The notes below the pieces were generated by a model. That model worked only from the letters and a program-made list of their open reading frames with translations, was not told the origin of the DNA and ran no database searches. DNA of 64,000 bases, taken from contig NZ_LBMT01000001.1 in the NCBI RefSeq assembly GCF_002005545.1, positions 890,301-954,300 on the forward strand. The letters are read 5' to 3'. Below are positions 52,294-61,019 of the stretch, in pieces. Position 1 is the stretch's first letter; each line of letters begins with the position of its first letter. This stretch comes from Streptococcus mitis (GTDB lineage Bacteria; Bacillota; Bacilli; Lactobacillales; Streptococcaceae). The position numbers and the translations under genes are program-made.

Positions 52294-52608
52294 TTAGCTC
52301 AATTCAGCAACGATGGCCTTGATTTGTTCTGCTGTGTGAACACCAGCAACTTGTTTTACCACTTGGCCGTCTTTTTTGAAGAGAAGGGTTGGGATAGACA
52401 TGATTCCAAAAGCACGAGCTGTGTTTGGATTTTCATCAACATCCATTTTAACGATTTTCAAAACATCTTCTGAAAGTTCTTCAGACAATTTATCCAAGAT
52501 TGGACCTTGCATACGACATGGACCACACCAAGTTGCCCAGAAGTCTACCAAGACCAAACCGTCTTTTGTTTCTTGTTCGAATGTTGCATCTGTAATTGCT
52601 TTTGCCAT
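52294..52608 (-). CDS. trxA: Thioredoxin
   Basis: 104 residues with the WCGPC active site near residues 28-32 and the cis-Pro segment SIPTLLF. Full length. AGGAG precedes the start. DUF4649 lies 15 bp upstream on the same strand. Confidence 0.96.
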   Translation of the reverse strand: MAKAITDATFEQETKDGLVLVDFWATWCGPCRMQGPILDKLSEELSEDVLKIVKMDVDENPNTARAFGIMSIPTLLFKKDGQVVKQVAGVHTAEQIKAIVAELS

Positions 52609-52623
52609 TGTATTTCTCCTTTT

Positions 52624-52845
52624 TTAGTTATATTGGCTTAAATCTTGTTTCATGAGATAGAAGAAGACATCTCCATAAGTCCCATGGTAGTCCAAATCAT
52701 GACCGTTGTAGGTTAATTTTTGGACAGGGTAGTAGTCTGCGACGCCGATAAGGCAAGCTTGTTGCGAACGATCAAAGTCGTCATAAGATTCGAAAGTTAC
52801 AGTTCTTTCGTTCTTGCTGGCATCTAGATAGGTAATTTCAATCAT
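52624..52845 (-). CDS. DUF4649 family protein
   Basis: 73 residues from MIEITYLDASKNERTV, a small streptococcal family of unknown function. The start is chosen because AGGAG lies just upstream and the operator/promoter lies further up. It is upstream of trxA in the same direction. Confidence 0.78.
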   Translation of the reverse strand: MIEITYLDASKNERTVTFESYDDFDRSQQACLIGVADYYPVQKLTYNGHDLDYHGTYGDVFFYLMKQDLSQYN

Positions 52846-52914
52846 GTTTAAAACTCCTTTGTTTAATGATGATTTTATTTTACTCCTTGTAAAAGAGAAT
52901 GTCAAGAAAAATGA

Positions 52915-52926
52915 TTGCGCACGCAA
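52915..52926. promoter_or_regulatory. Putative MarR operator 1
   Basis: TTGCG-CA-CGCAA, a perfect 5-bp-arm palindrome in an ATGATTGCGCA context shared with 53400-53411. It lies upstream of the DUF4649/trxA genes. Confidence 0.6.
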
Positions 52927-52944
52927 CTTTTTTCTAAAATCATC

Positions 52945-53325
52945 TTAAATCAAGAAATCTAAACCAGTTTCCAAGCTTTCTTCGACAGCCTTTTGTAGAG
53001 AGGCCAGTGTCTTTTGCCCATCACTTGTCAGGCAGATAAAACTAGAGCGTCTATCTTGATCACAACACCTGCGACTAAGCAGACCGCAATTTTTGGCTTC
53101 CAAGCGAGCCACCATCCGAGAAACAGCGCTCGGACTCAGATGAAGTTTATCTGGCAGGTCAATCTGGCGTAGAGATTTTTCTTGAGCCAAGTCCAGATAG
53201 TAGAGCAGGTAGAACTCTTTCAAGGTCAGACTTTGCTCGCTCTGCTGGGCAATAGTCTCTTCCAAGAGACTTTCAATTTCTTTCTGACGCCGATTGAAGT
53301 CAAACCATTTTTCCAAATAGGTCAT
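52945..53325 (-). CDS. MarR-family transcriptional regulator
   Basis: 126 residues from MTYLEKWFDFNRRQKEIE. The winged helix is LRQIDLPDKLHLSPSAVSRMVARLEAKN with the RRSSFICLT wing. Two copies of a matching palindrome flank the gene, suggesting that it controls itself and the DUF4649-trxA genes downstream. Confidence 0.88.
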   Translation of the reverse strand: MTYLEKWFDFNRRQKEIESLLEETIAQQSEQSLTLKEFYLLYYLDLAQEKSLRQIDLPDKLHLSPSAVSRMVARLEAKNCGLLSRRCCDQDRRSSFICLTSDGQKTLASLQKAVEESLETGLDFLI

Positions 53326-53399
53326 AGTATCTCCTTTCTTTTTAGAGTTATAACATAGAAGAATGTCCATTCACGGACAGTCTCTGCATCACAAGATGA

Positions 53400-53411
53400 T
53401 TGCGCATGCAA
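53400..53411. promoter_or_regulatory. Putative MarR operator 2
   Basis: TTGCG-CA-TGCAA, matching the site at 52915 at 11 of 12 positions, next to a minus-strand -10 (TATAAT, 53419-53414). It suggests autoregulation. Confidence 0.6.
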
Positions 53412-53546
53412 TAATTATACTACTTTTCAAGAATGCTGGCAAGAAAGACGCAGGCATCTTTTATCCTGAATTACACTATTTTCACTAGTCTTTAATTGTT
53501 TGTATCCCCTTTCCTCTCTAATTTTTAATGACTCTTGTGCATTTCC

Positions 53547-53574
53547 TTGAAATTTTCTGAAAAAAGAGTAAACT
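53547..53574 (+). promoter_or_regulatory. lrgAB promoter
   Basis: -35 TTGAAA (53547-53552), 16-bp spacer, -10 TAAACT (53569-53574). Transcription would start near 53581, so the ATG at 53578 cannot be used and the start at 53608 is chosen. Confidence 0.65.
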
Positions 53575-53607
53575 GGTATGCAAGAAGTCTATTTCGTGGA
53601 GTATAGG

Positions 53608-53982
53608 ATGAAATTATATGTTCAATTAATGATTCTCTTTGTGATTTCTCTAATCGGAGAGGGGATTTCCAGTTTCTTTCATTTGCCCATCCCAGGCAGT
53701 ATTATCGGTTTGATTATTCTCTTTCTCGCCCTACAATTCAAGTGGCTGAGAACCAGGCATGTCAATATGGTGGGGAATTTCTTGCTGGCCAATATGACCA
53801 TTCTCTTTTTGCCGCCAGCAGTGGGAATTATGGAGAAGTTTGATGTGATTGCTCCCTATCTTTTGCCAATTGTTTTGATTGTCTTTTTTGCAGCAGTCAT
53901 CAATATTATCCTCATAGCCTTGGTAGTTCAGTTTATCAAACGACGGTTTGAGGGAGATTATGAGAAAGGAGATGCCAAATGA
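53608..53982 (+). CDS. lrgA: LrgA/CidA-family membrane protein
   Basis: 124 residues with four hydrophobic helices (about 5-22, 27-45, 60-80, 85-110) and the PGSIIGLIILFLAL motif. LrgA proteins are holin-like and linked to control of autolysis, overflow metabolism and pyruvate uptake. It overlaps lrgB by 4 bases. Confidence 0.9.
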   Translation: MKLYVQLMILFVISLIGEGISSFFHLPIPGSIIGLIILFLALQFKWLRTRHVNMVGNFLLANMTILFLPPAVGIMEKFDVIAPYLLPIVLIVFFAAVINIILIALVVQFIKRRFEGDYEKGDAK

Positions 53983-54674
53983 GTGAATTTGTTTCCAATC
54001 CGCTGTTTGGGCTTGCTCTGTCCATCCTAGCTTATCTAGTAGGAATGCTGATTTACAGACGTTTTCCTCATCCATTGACAACGCCCTTGCTTTTGTCAGC
54101 TGTTTTCATTATTATCTTTCTAAAAGTGACGGGTATTTCTTACCAAGATTACTATCAAGGTGGAGTTTATCTGAATAACTTGATTGTCCCATCGACAGTG
54201 GCTCTAGGGATTCCGCTTTATAAGAGTTTTCACTTGATGAAGCACCATGCACGGAGTATTCTCTTTGGTAGTCTGTTAGCAGTAGTTGTTAATACCTCTT
54301 TCACAGCTCTTGTAGCTAAGATTTTTGGAATGGACTTTTTCCTAGCCATTTCACTCTTTCCTAAGTCAGTGACAACCGCCATGGCAGTGGGAATCACAGA
54401 AAAATTGCAAGGTTTGACGACTGTGACCTTGGTGGTTGTAGTGGCGACTGGAATTTTAACCAGTGTCATCGGCCCAACCCTCTTGAAGTGGTTGAAAATA
54501 GATGATCCAGTAGCTGTTGGTCTTTCCCTTGGAGGAACAGGACACGCAGTCGGAACAGGCACAGCCTTTCGATATGGCTCTGTAGCAGGAGCCATGGGTG
54601 GTTTGGCTATCGGTGTTACCGGTATTCTCTATGTCTTTGTCAGCCCTATCGTAGCCAGTTTGATATTGAGTTAA
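53979..54674 (+). CDS. lrgB: LrgB-family membrane protein
   Basis: 231 residues, polytopic, with SLFPKSVTTAMAVGI and GTGHAVGTGTAFRYG, the LrgB signature. It works with LrgA. A strong terminator follows. Confidence 0.92.
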   Translation: MSEFVSNPLFGLALSILAYLVGMLIYRRFPHPLTTPLLLSAVFIIIFLKVTGISYQDYYQGGVYLNNLIVPSTVALGIPLYKSFHLMKHHARSILFGSLLAVVVNTSFTALVAKIFGMDFFLAISLFPKSVTTAMAVGITEKLQGLTTVTLVVVVATGILTSVIGPTLLKWLKIDDPVAVGLSLGGTGHAVGTGTAFRYGSVAGAMGGLAIGVTGILYVFVSPIVASLILS

Positions 54675-54704
54675 AAAGCAAGGAATTTGGGTTCCTTGCT
54701 TTTT
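54673..54704 (+). terminator. lrgAB terminator
   Basis: AAAAAGCAAGGAA and TTCCTTGCTTTTT around a 6-base loop. Confidence 0.88.
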
Positions 54705-54725
54705 AAAATCGTATGTTATAGACTA

Positions 54726-56273
54726 TTACTTTTCTCTGCTTAAGTGAATGACTTGGTCATAGTGTTTTAAGTCTTCTTCCGTGTAGTGGTGAATAACTTC
54801 AATGACTGTTTGAGGTAGGGAGAAGAGCAAGTCGCTAATTTTTCTGCTATTTTCCGAGTCAAGATTGGCCTTAATCTCATCTGCTAAGATGAGTTGGCTA
54901 TCATGGTAGAGGGCGCGAGCGATTTCTAGGCGTTGTTTCTCGCCACCAGATAGACTATCATTACTGAGCATTCTATTTTCCAAATGATCTAATCCCGTTT
55001 TTTTGAGGATGTAAGTTAAACGTTTCTCCTTTTTATCCATTCCTAGAAGGATATTGTCGTCCAGAGAGAGCGTGTCAAAGTAATGGCTATCTTGGAGGAT
55101 ATAGGAACTAATACTTGTGATTTCTTTACGTGACAGGTTTTGATCAGCAAAGCTAATCTGTCCACTTGTTGGTGTCTCTTCTCCATGAATGATATTGAGC
55201 AGGGTTGTCTTACCAGAGCCACTTTCCCCGATAATGGCAATTTTTTCTCCTTGCTTGATGTGCATGGAAATCGGAGATAAGAGGATATTCCCATCTTTTT
55301 CTAGGGAGATGCTGTTAAGCTGGATAGGGAAAATGTTTTCTATGCTTCTAGGCGAGATGGGATCAGACTGGTTCAAAAGTTTTTGGTATTTATTGAGAAG
55401 AGTTCGATTCGCTTTTCGGGTGTTGGTAAAGTAAGCCAACTCTTGGAATTGATAGCCGATATTATGGGAAACCAGATAGATGGCCACAAAACTCGCCGCA
55501 TCTAAATAATTATAGTAGGTCATAAAGCCGCCGATGACGATTGGTGTGACGGAGCAAAAGGCATCGATACTATTGATAAAGAGACTGTTTAAAGTTCGTT
55601 GTTTTTCATAGTTGATTTCGGCATCTAGACTGGTTTGTAATTGTTTTTGGTAGCGAGTAAAAAAGAAATCTTGCCCCTGATAATGGCGAATTTGTTGGCT
55701 ACCACCAATAAAATTTGTCAAGCTTGCTAAGTAGTTCTGGTTAACAGTTGACCGCTTTTCAGAAAGTGAATCCAAACGCTTTGATCCGATAGCGCTGCAG
55801 AGTACAGGAAAGGAGTAGAAGAGGATGAAAATCAAGCCCAAGTAAAAATTGGTCCATAGGGCATAGAGAATGGACACAGTTGTGAAGCCAAGAGAAGAAA
55901 TGATGATGACCGTTGGCTCAATATAGCTTTCTTCTAGTTGCTTGACGTCGTTTTCTAGGTCAGACAAAATATCCTTTTCATCAATCTCATAACTGTTTAA
56001 AAATCGCTTGAAAATAGCACTCTTGATTCCATATTTGAAGTCAGTAATCAAACGGGCGTAGTAATAGCGTTTCCCAGCCAAACCTAGTAAGAGGATGAGA
56101 TTACCAAGGATTCCTAAAATCAAAACTTTCCAAAGAAGGCCTAGTTCTTGATTGGTAAAACTGGCAACAATATTCTGAACAAGGGCTGGCGTGATAATTG
56201 CTTCCAGCCAAGTAATGGCAATAGAAAAGAAGTAAAGTAAGAGGTGTTTCTTAGTAACAAATCTTTTCAGCAT
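54726..56273 (-). CDS. ABC exporter, fused membrane and ATPase domains
   Basis: A 515-residue half-transporter. Six helices cover about 1-290 and the ATPase about 310-515, with Walker A GESGSGKTTLL near residue 348, signature SLSGGEKQRLEIA and a Walker B followed by ADEI in place of the usual DEP/DEA. It resembles exporters next to bacteriocin or peptide genes, but no peptide gene is evident nearby. The substrate is unknown. Confidence 0.88.
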   Translation of the reverse strand: MLKRFVTKKHLLLYFFSIAITWLEAIITPALVQNIVASFTNQELGLLWKVLILGILGNLILLLGLAGKRYYYARLITDFKYGIKSAIFKRFLNSYEIDEKDILSDLENDVKQLEESYIEPTVIIISSLGFTTVSILYALWTNFYLGLIFILFYSFPVLCSAIGSKRLDSLSEKRSTVNQNYLASLTNFIGGSQQIRHYQGQDFFFTRYQKQLQTSLDAEINYEKQRTLNSLFINSIDAFCSVTPIVIGGFMTYYNYLDAASFVAIYLVSHNIGYQFQELAYFTNTRKANRTLLNKYQKLLNQSDPISPRSIENIFPIQLNSISLEKDGNILLSPISMHIKQGEKIAIIGESGSGKTTLLNIIHGEETPTSGQISFADQNLSRKEITSISSYILQDSHYFDTLSLDDNILLGMDKKEKRLTYILKKTGLDHLENRMLSNDSLSGGEKQRLEIARALYHDSQLILADEIKANLDSENSRKISDLLFSLPQTVIEVIHHYTEEDLKHYDQVIHLSREK

Positions 56274-56413
56274 AAAGAGTTGACCTCCTTATCGATATAC
56301 ATGTAATTAGTTTTAAAGTCATTATACTCCTTTTTATTAAATACTTCATATAAAAATGTAAACTTTTGGGGGATATACAATTAAATGAAAATATCGTAAT
56401 GACACAGATTGAA

Positions 56414-56459
56414 ACAAAAAGCGAACAAAACAGAATTCGTTGTTTTGTTCGCTTTTTGT
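56414..56459. terminator. Terminator-like hairpin, copy 1
   Basis: A perfect 19-bp stem (56414-56432 with 56441-56459) built from AAAAAGCGAACAAAACA. Related copies are at 45204 and 59103. It lies at the end of module copy 1. The rest of 56274-56548 shows nothing else recognisable. Confidence 0.75.
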
Positions 56460-56548
56460 ATTATTATCTAGATTTTTCTTGTAGCTCTGATAACATTTAG
56501 TCTGGGTATGTACACTAATAGCTGATGGAATAAAATGTGTACTTTAGA

Positions 56549-57631
56549 TTATTTCCAAGCGCCACTGGCATCTACATAGTAACCATCTGGTGTGTAGGTA
56601 TTGTGAAGCATCTTACCTGATGAAGCAAGGTAATACCAAGAGCCGCTATCTTTCACCCAGCCTGTTGCCATAGAACCTGAGTTGTTTAGATAATACCAAG
56701 AGCCACCATCTTTAAGCCAGCCTGTTGCCATTGAACCTGAGTCTTTTAGGTAATACCAAGAGTGATTATCATATAGCCAGTCACTAGCAATCATAGCTCC
56801 TGATGATTTAAAGGCATACCAGTTGCCACCCTGATAGAGCCAAGTTTGATTGAACATGATTCCTTTATCATTCATAAAGTACCAAGTTCCCTTGTCCTTA
56901 ACCCAAGCATTTTGAACTAGTTGACCTTGTTTTTGATAGTACCACTTTTCACTGTAATTCTTTTTTAGCCAGCTTTCTGCTTTTAGAATCGGATAAAGTA
57001 TTTTGAAGGCTCCTCCCCCTCTGTAGGAATGACTGATAACTCCTGGTTTTTGAAGTTTCAATTCTACATAGTCGTCTTCCCAAGCAAATACTTTTTGACC
57101 ATTGAGAGTCTCTGGTAAGGTAGCAGTGTAGGTCTTAGTTTGATAGTCCCATTTTGCATCAAGGTAGGTGTGTTGATCATTTGATTCGTCAATACGGAAG
57201 TAACCACTCTTTCCGCCATCATTATATACATCATCTACTACTTTAGTGGACCAGGTCTTTACTTCATTTCCGCTCTTGGCTTCTACCTTGATATCCCCTC
57301 TATAGCCATAAGGTACATAGAAATTCAGGTAACGCCCTTCTACACCCATCATAGACTTGTCCTTTTCTTGACCTAGGAAATTGACAGTTTGATCTTGACC
57401 ATTGAGACTAACCGTCCACTCGATTTTCTCAGTTTTTGGCAAATCCAAGACTTTGATATCTACTTCATGGCCATTGTTAAATCGAAGAACTTTGCCATCT
57501 TGATACTTAATACCACCCTTGACAACCCATTCTTCTTTCAATTCGAAGGCCTTTCCCGAATGAGGGAAAGCTAGTAAAGCTAAACCTGCTAGAGATAAAC
57601 CAAATAATGTGATTTTTTTTGATACTTTCAT
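56549..57631 (-). CDS. Choline-binding protein with unrecognised N-terminal domain, copy 1
   Basis: 360 residues: signal peptide 1-29 (ending SGKAF), a roughly 180-residue beta-rich domain I do not recognise, then about six choline-binding repeats (from EKWYYQKQGQ near residue 228 to the end). The repeats hold the protein on phosphocholine of teichoic acids. It starts 12 bp after the caspase-like gene stop and is surely co-transcribed with it. It is highly similar to the gene at 59233. Confidence 0.9.
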   Translation of the reverse strand: MKVSKKITLFGLSLAGLALLAFPHSGKAFELKEEWVVKGGIKYQDGKVLRFNNGHEVDIKVLDLPKTEKIEWTVSLNGQDQTVNFLGQEKDKSMMGVEGRYLNFYVPYGYRGDIKVEAKSGNEVKTWSTKVVDDVYNDGGKSGYFRIDESNDQHTYLDAKWDYQTKTYTATLPETLNGQKVFAWEDDYVELKLQKPGVISHSYRGGGAFKILYPILKAESWLKKNYSEKWYYQKQGQLVQNAWVKDKGTWYFMNDKGIMFNQTWLYQGGNWYAFKSSGAMIASDWLYDNHSWYYLKDSGSMATGWLKDGGSWYYLNNSGSMATGWVKDSGSWYYLASSGKMLHNTYTPDGYYVDASGAWK

Positions 57632-57643
57632 TTTCTTAACCCC

Positions 57644-58870
57644 TTATTTTTGAAATAAAACAAATTGGCTGTTTTCTGGATAAACTTCAATATGTTGTTT
57701 ATGATTTTGTTTTAAGACTTGTTCACGTGAGTAAGAATACAATTCGTTTAACGTGATTCTATTGTTATAATTTTGATCAGCAATTAAAGAACCTTGAGAT
57801 TGCTGTACAGGGTTCCATCCTGAACCTAAAGACCAATATTTAGTTGCCAAACTTAAAGCTCCGCCGCTAGAGTATTCTGACGAACTTGATGAGCAGAGTA
57901 CTAAAAATTTAGAGTCAATCATCTCACCTGCTTTTTCGTTACCATTTGTATTAGTAAATCCTAAAATAAATTCATCCATATCAAATTTTTCGGTAATAGA
58001 TTCTTCATTAGATTTGATTGAATTATCTTTAGAAATAATTGTCCCAGCGTGACAACAATCCAGCATAACCACAAACTTACCTTTGTATTGTTTCAGTATA
58101 GATGCCAATTCCCAGCCTGAAAATGTCTGACCATCGCTACCAAGATAGATTCTTCCGTCTCTTCCTCCATGACAAGTAAGGTAAAGATAGTTCACATCGC
58201 TTTCGCTAGAAGATTTGAAAAGCTCTTGCATTTTTGCAATAATCTCAGCTTTTGTTTTATCTGGGAACCGAACAACTTCGCTAAAGTTTTGGTTACTAAA
58301 AACCTTTTCCATAGCATTAACGTCTTCGATAGGTACTTCTATCGTTGATGTTTCACCAAGAACTAAAGCACGGCGATTAATCGTTTGTCTTGCTCCACTA
58401 CTAGCAAAGAAATAAGTATCATCTCCAATATTGTGCCAACCTGTCTGCATAGCACCGCTATCAGCTAAATAATATTGTTTTCCTTCGATAGTCTGTAGAC
58501 CAGTTTTCATGACACCGCTAGTATTTAAATAGTACCAACTACCCGAAATCAAACACCAGCCTGTTTTCATAGCACCACTATCATCTAGATAATACCAATT
58601 TCCATGCTCATTAAACCAACCTGTTTTCATCCAACCTTCACTATCAAAATAGTACCAGGTTTCACTGATCTTTTCCCACCCATTTCTAGTGTAAGAGCCG
58701 TCAGAATGTTTATACCACCAACGGCCATTCGATTGAATCCAACTACCATTAGAGTGGCTATAAGCCTTGGGAGAAATAGATTCTTGAGCAGAAACTGGAC
58801 TATTTACTGGTAGTGTTGTCACTAGGCTCAGTAAAGCAACTGATGACAATAAAATTTTTTTCATAATCAT
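57644..58870 (-). CDS. Secreted choline-binding caspase-like (C14) protein
   Basis: 408 residues. Signal peptide 1-28; about six choline-binding repeats at 40-160 (WYYFDSEGWMKTGW pattern); caspase-like domain from about 165 to the end. The dyad is His234 in LTCHGG and Cys273 in LDCCHAG, aligning with the metacaspase DSCHSG pattern. An EF-hand-like loop (DQNYNNRITLNE, 365-376) follows. Substrate unknown. It is first in a two-gene operon with a choline-binding partner. The start could be 58870 or 58864; AAAGGA lies upstream. Confidence 0.88.
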   Translation of the reverse strand: MIMKKILLSSVALLSLVTTLPVNSPVSAQESISPKAYSHSNGSWIQSNGRWWYKHSDGSYTRNGWEKISETWYYFDSEGWMKTGWFNEHGNWYYLDDSGAMKTGWCLISGSWYYLNTSGVMKTGLQTIEGKQYYLADSGAMQTGWHNIGDDTYFFASSGARQTINRRALVLGETSTIEVPIEDVNAMEKVFSNQNFSEVVRFPDKTKAEIIAKMQELFKSSSESDVNYLYLTCHGGRDGRIYLGSDGQTFSGWELASILKQYKGKFVVMLDCCHAGTIISKDNSIKSNEESITEKFDMDEFILGFTNTNGNEKAGEMIDSKFLVLCSSSSSEYSSGGALSLATKYWSLGSGWNPVQQSQGSLIADQNYNNRITLNELYSYSREQVLKQNHKQHIEVYPENSQFVLFQK

Positions 58871-58957
58871 ATTGTCCTTTCTGTTTTATTTTTGTATAAT
58901 CATATCACAAATGAAAAAAACAGGTTTAATTTTTTGCAGAAATGGAAGAGGAATAGT

Positions 58958-59005
58958 ATGGAAAATTTTGGAGCAGTTTTAAAGTGCTTGCCTTTTGTAG
59001 TATAA
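58958..59005 (+). pseudogene. 5' remnant of the Rgg regulator, copy 1
   Basis: The first nine codons (MENFGAVLK) and the upstream region match the start of the regulator gene at 61020, divergent from the caspase-like gene. After 58984 the sequence is unrelated and stops at 59005. The rest of 58871-59232 contains the divergent promoter and the copy-2 terminal hairpin. Confidence 0.85.
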
Positions 59006-59102
59006 TTGTCTTGCATCTCTGTGCCTTTCTTATGTTTTTGGCTGAATAAAAGTCTAATAAGTAGGAGAGGTTCTTTTCCATAATTTCTCGAATAGAATAC
59101 AA

Positions 59103-59149
59103 AAAGCGAACAAAACAGAATTCATTGTTTCGATTCGCTTTTTGTATTA
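59103..59149. terminator. Terminator-like hairpin, copy 2
   Basis: ACAAAAAGCGAACAAAACA pairs with the partner ending GCTTTTTGT, with more mismatches than copy 1. It marks the left edge of module copy 2. Confidence 0.65.
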
Positions 59150-59232
59150 TTATCTAGATTTTTTGTAGCTCTGATAACATTTAGTCTGAGCAGGTACACT
59201 AATAGTTGATGGAAAAAAATGTGTACTTTAGA

Positions 59233-60318
59233 TTATTTCCAAGCGCCACTGGCATCTACATAGTAGCCATCTGGTGTGTAGGTATTGTGAAGCATCTTAC
59301 CTGATGAAGCAAGGTAATACCAAGAGCCGCTATCTTTCACCCAGCCTGTTGCCATAGAACCTGAGTTGTTTAGATAATACCAAGATCCACTATCTTTGAT
59401 CCAACCTGTCGCCATAGAACCTGAGTCTTTTAGGTAATACCAAGAGTGATTATCATATAGCCAGTCACTAGCAATCATGGCTCCTGATGATTTAAAGGCA
59501 TACCAGTTGCCACCTTGATAGAGCCAAGTTTGATTGAACATGACTCCTTTATCATTCATAAAGTACCAAGTTCCCTTGTCCTTAACCCAAGCATTTTGAA
59601 CTAATTGCCCTTGTTTTTGATAGTACCAGGTTTCACCGTCACTATTTTTTAGATTTAGCCAGCTTTCTGCTTTTAGAATCGGATAAAGTGTTCTGAAGAC
59701 TCCTCCATCATCATATTTATGACTGATAGCCCCTGGTTTTACAAGTTTAATACTACCATACTCCTCTGCCCAAGCAAATACTTTTTGACCATTGAGAGTC
59801 TCTGGTAAGGTAGCAGTGTAGGTCTTGGTTTTATAATCCCATTTTGTATCAAGGTAGGTGTATTGATTATTTGATTCTTTAATATGGTAGTAGCCACTCT
59901 TTCCACCATTATATACATCATCAACTACTTTAGTGGACCAGGTCTTTACTTCATTTCCGCTCTTGGCTTCTACCTTGATATCTCCTCTATAGCCATAAGG
60001 AACATAGAAATTTAGGTAATGTCCTTCTTCTCCGATATTGGATCTATCCACTTCTTGACTTAGGAAATTGACGGTTTGATCTTGACCATTGAGACTGACC
60101 GTCCACTCGATTTTCTCAGTTTTTGGCAAATCCAAGGCTTTGATATCTACGCTATGGCCATTGTTAAATCGAAGAATTTTGTCATCTTGATACACAACTC
60201 CTCCTTTAACACGCCAAACTTCTTTAAGCTCAAAGGCTTTTCCTGAATGAGGGAAAGCTAGTAAGGCTAGACCTGCTAGAGATAAACCAAATAGTGTGAT
60301 TTTTTTTGATACTTTCAT
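59233..60318 (-). CDS. Choline-binding protein with unrecognised N-terminal domain, copy 2
   Basis: 361 residues, same layout as the gene at 56549: signal peptide, beta-rich unknown domain with several substitutions and small indels, and about six choline-binding repeats that are almost identical. Differences are concentrated in the unknown domain (for example residues 30-45 and 190-215). It lies 12 bp downstream of the caspase-like pseudogene, so its expression depends on that promoter. Confidence 0.9.
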   Translation of the reverse strand: MKVSKKITLFGLSLAGLALLAFPHSGKAFELKEVWRVKGGVVYQDDKILRFNNGHSVDIKALDLPKTEKIEWTVSLNGQDQTVNFLSQEVDRSNIGEEGHYLNFYVPYGYRGDIKVEAKSGNEVKTWSTKVVDDVYNGGKSGYYHIKESNNQYTYLDTKWDYKTKTYTATLPETLNGQKVFAWAEEYGSIKLVKPGAISHKYDDGGVFRTLYPILKAESWLNLKNSDGETWYYQKQGQLVQNAWVKDKGTWYFMNDKGVMFNQTWLYQGGNWYAFKSSGAMIASDWLYDNHSWYYLKDSGSMATGWIKDSGSWYYLNNSGSMATGWVKDSGSWYYLASSGKMLHNTYTPDGYYVDASGAWK

Positions 60319-60330
60319 TTTCTTAACTCC

Positions 60331-60927
60331 TTATTTTTGAAATAAAACAAATTGACTGTTTTCTGGATAAATTGATACATGTTGCTCTTCGTGAATTTTT
60401 GATGCATCTTCAAGTACTAGAGGATAAGAGTATTGATACAGTTCCTCTAAAGTGATTTTTCCGTTAGTATTGGTGTCTGCCATAGGCGAAATAATTTTAT
60501 TTTGAAGTGGATCCCAACCTGTAAATACCGTTTTATCGCTACTAATAGATATCGTACAGTTTTTTCCTCCATGACAAGTAAAGGTGGTTCACATCGTTTT
60601 CGATAGAAGATTTAAATAGTTCTTGCATATTTGCAATAATCTCAGCTTTTGTTTTATCTGGGAAACGAACAACTTTACTAAAGTTTTGGTTACTAAAAAC
60701 CTTTTACATAGTATTAACATCTTCAATAGGTACTACTCTTGTTGATGTTTCACCTGTTTTTAGTGTTTTATACCACCAACGACCTTTTGATTGAAACCAA
60801 CTGCCATTGGAGTGACTATAATCCTAGGGAGAGATAGATTCTTGAGCAGAAACTGGACTATTTACTGGTAGTGATGCCACTAGGCTCAGTGAAGCAACCG
60901 ATGATAAGAAAAATTTTTCATAATCAT
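60331..60927 (-). pseudogene. Choline-binding caspase-like gene, decayed copy 2
   Basis: Start MIMKNFSY has lost one A relative to copy 1, shifting the frame after a few codons. Recognisable pieces of the signal peptide, first choline repeat (GRWWYK), the caspase N-part (VPIEDVNTM, RFPDKTKAEIIA) and the C-terminal end (DTNTNGKITLEELY, YPENSQFVLFQK) survive. Most choline repeats and the segment with the catalytic Cys are deleted. It cannot make an active protein. Confidence 0.88.
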
Positions 60928-61019
60928 ATTGTCCTTTCTGTTTTATTTTTGTATAATCATAATCATATCACAAATAAAAAAACAGGTTTTATTTTTTGCA
61001 GAAATGGAAGAGGAATACT

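Noticed and set aside
54230..54595. Minus-strand 121-codon ORF antisense to lrgB
   Set aside because: It lies wholly within a well-recognised membrane protein gene and lacks start signals.
54726..56273. The ABC exporter as part of a bacteriocin locus
   Set aside because: No double-glycine peptide, immunity or modification gene was seen within several kilobases on either strand.
56549..57000. Periodic about 60-bp repeats in the choline-binding genes
   Set aside because: They encode the 20-residue choline-binding repeats, so they are coding repeats, not separate elements.
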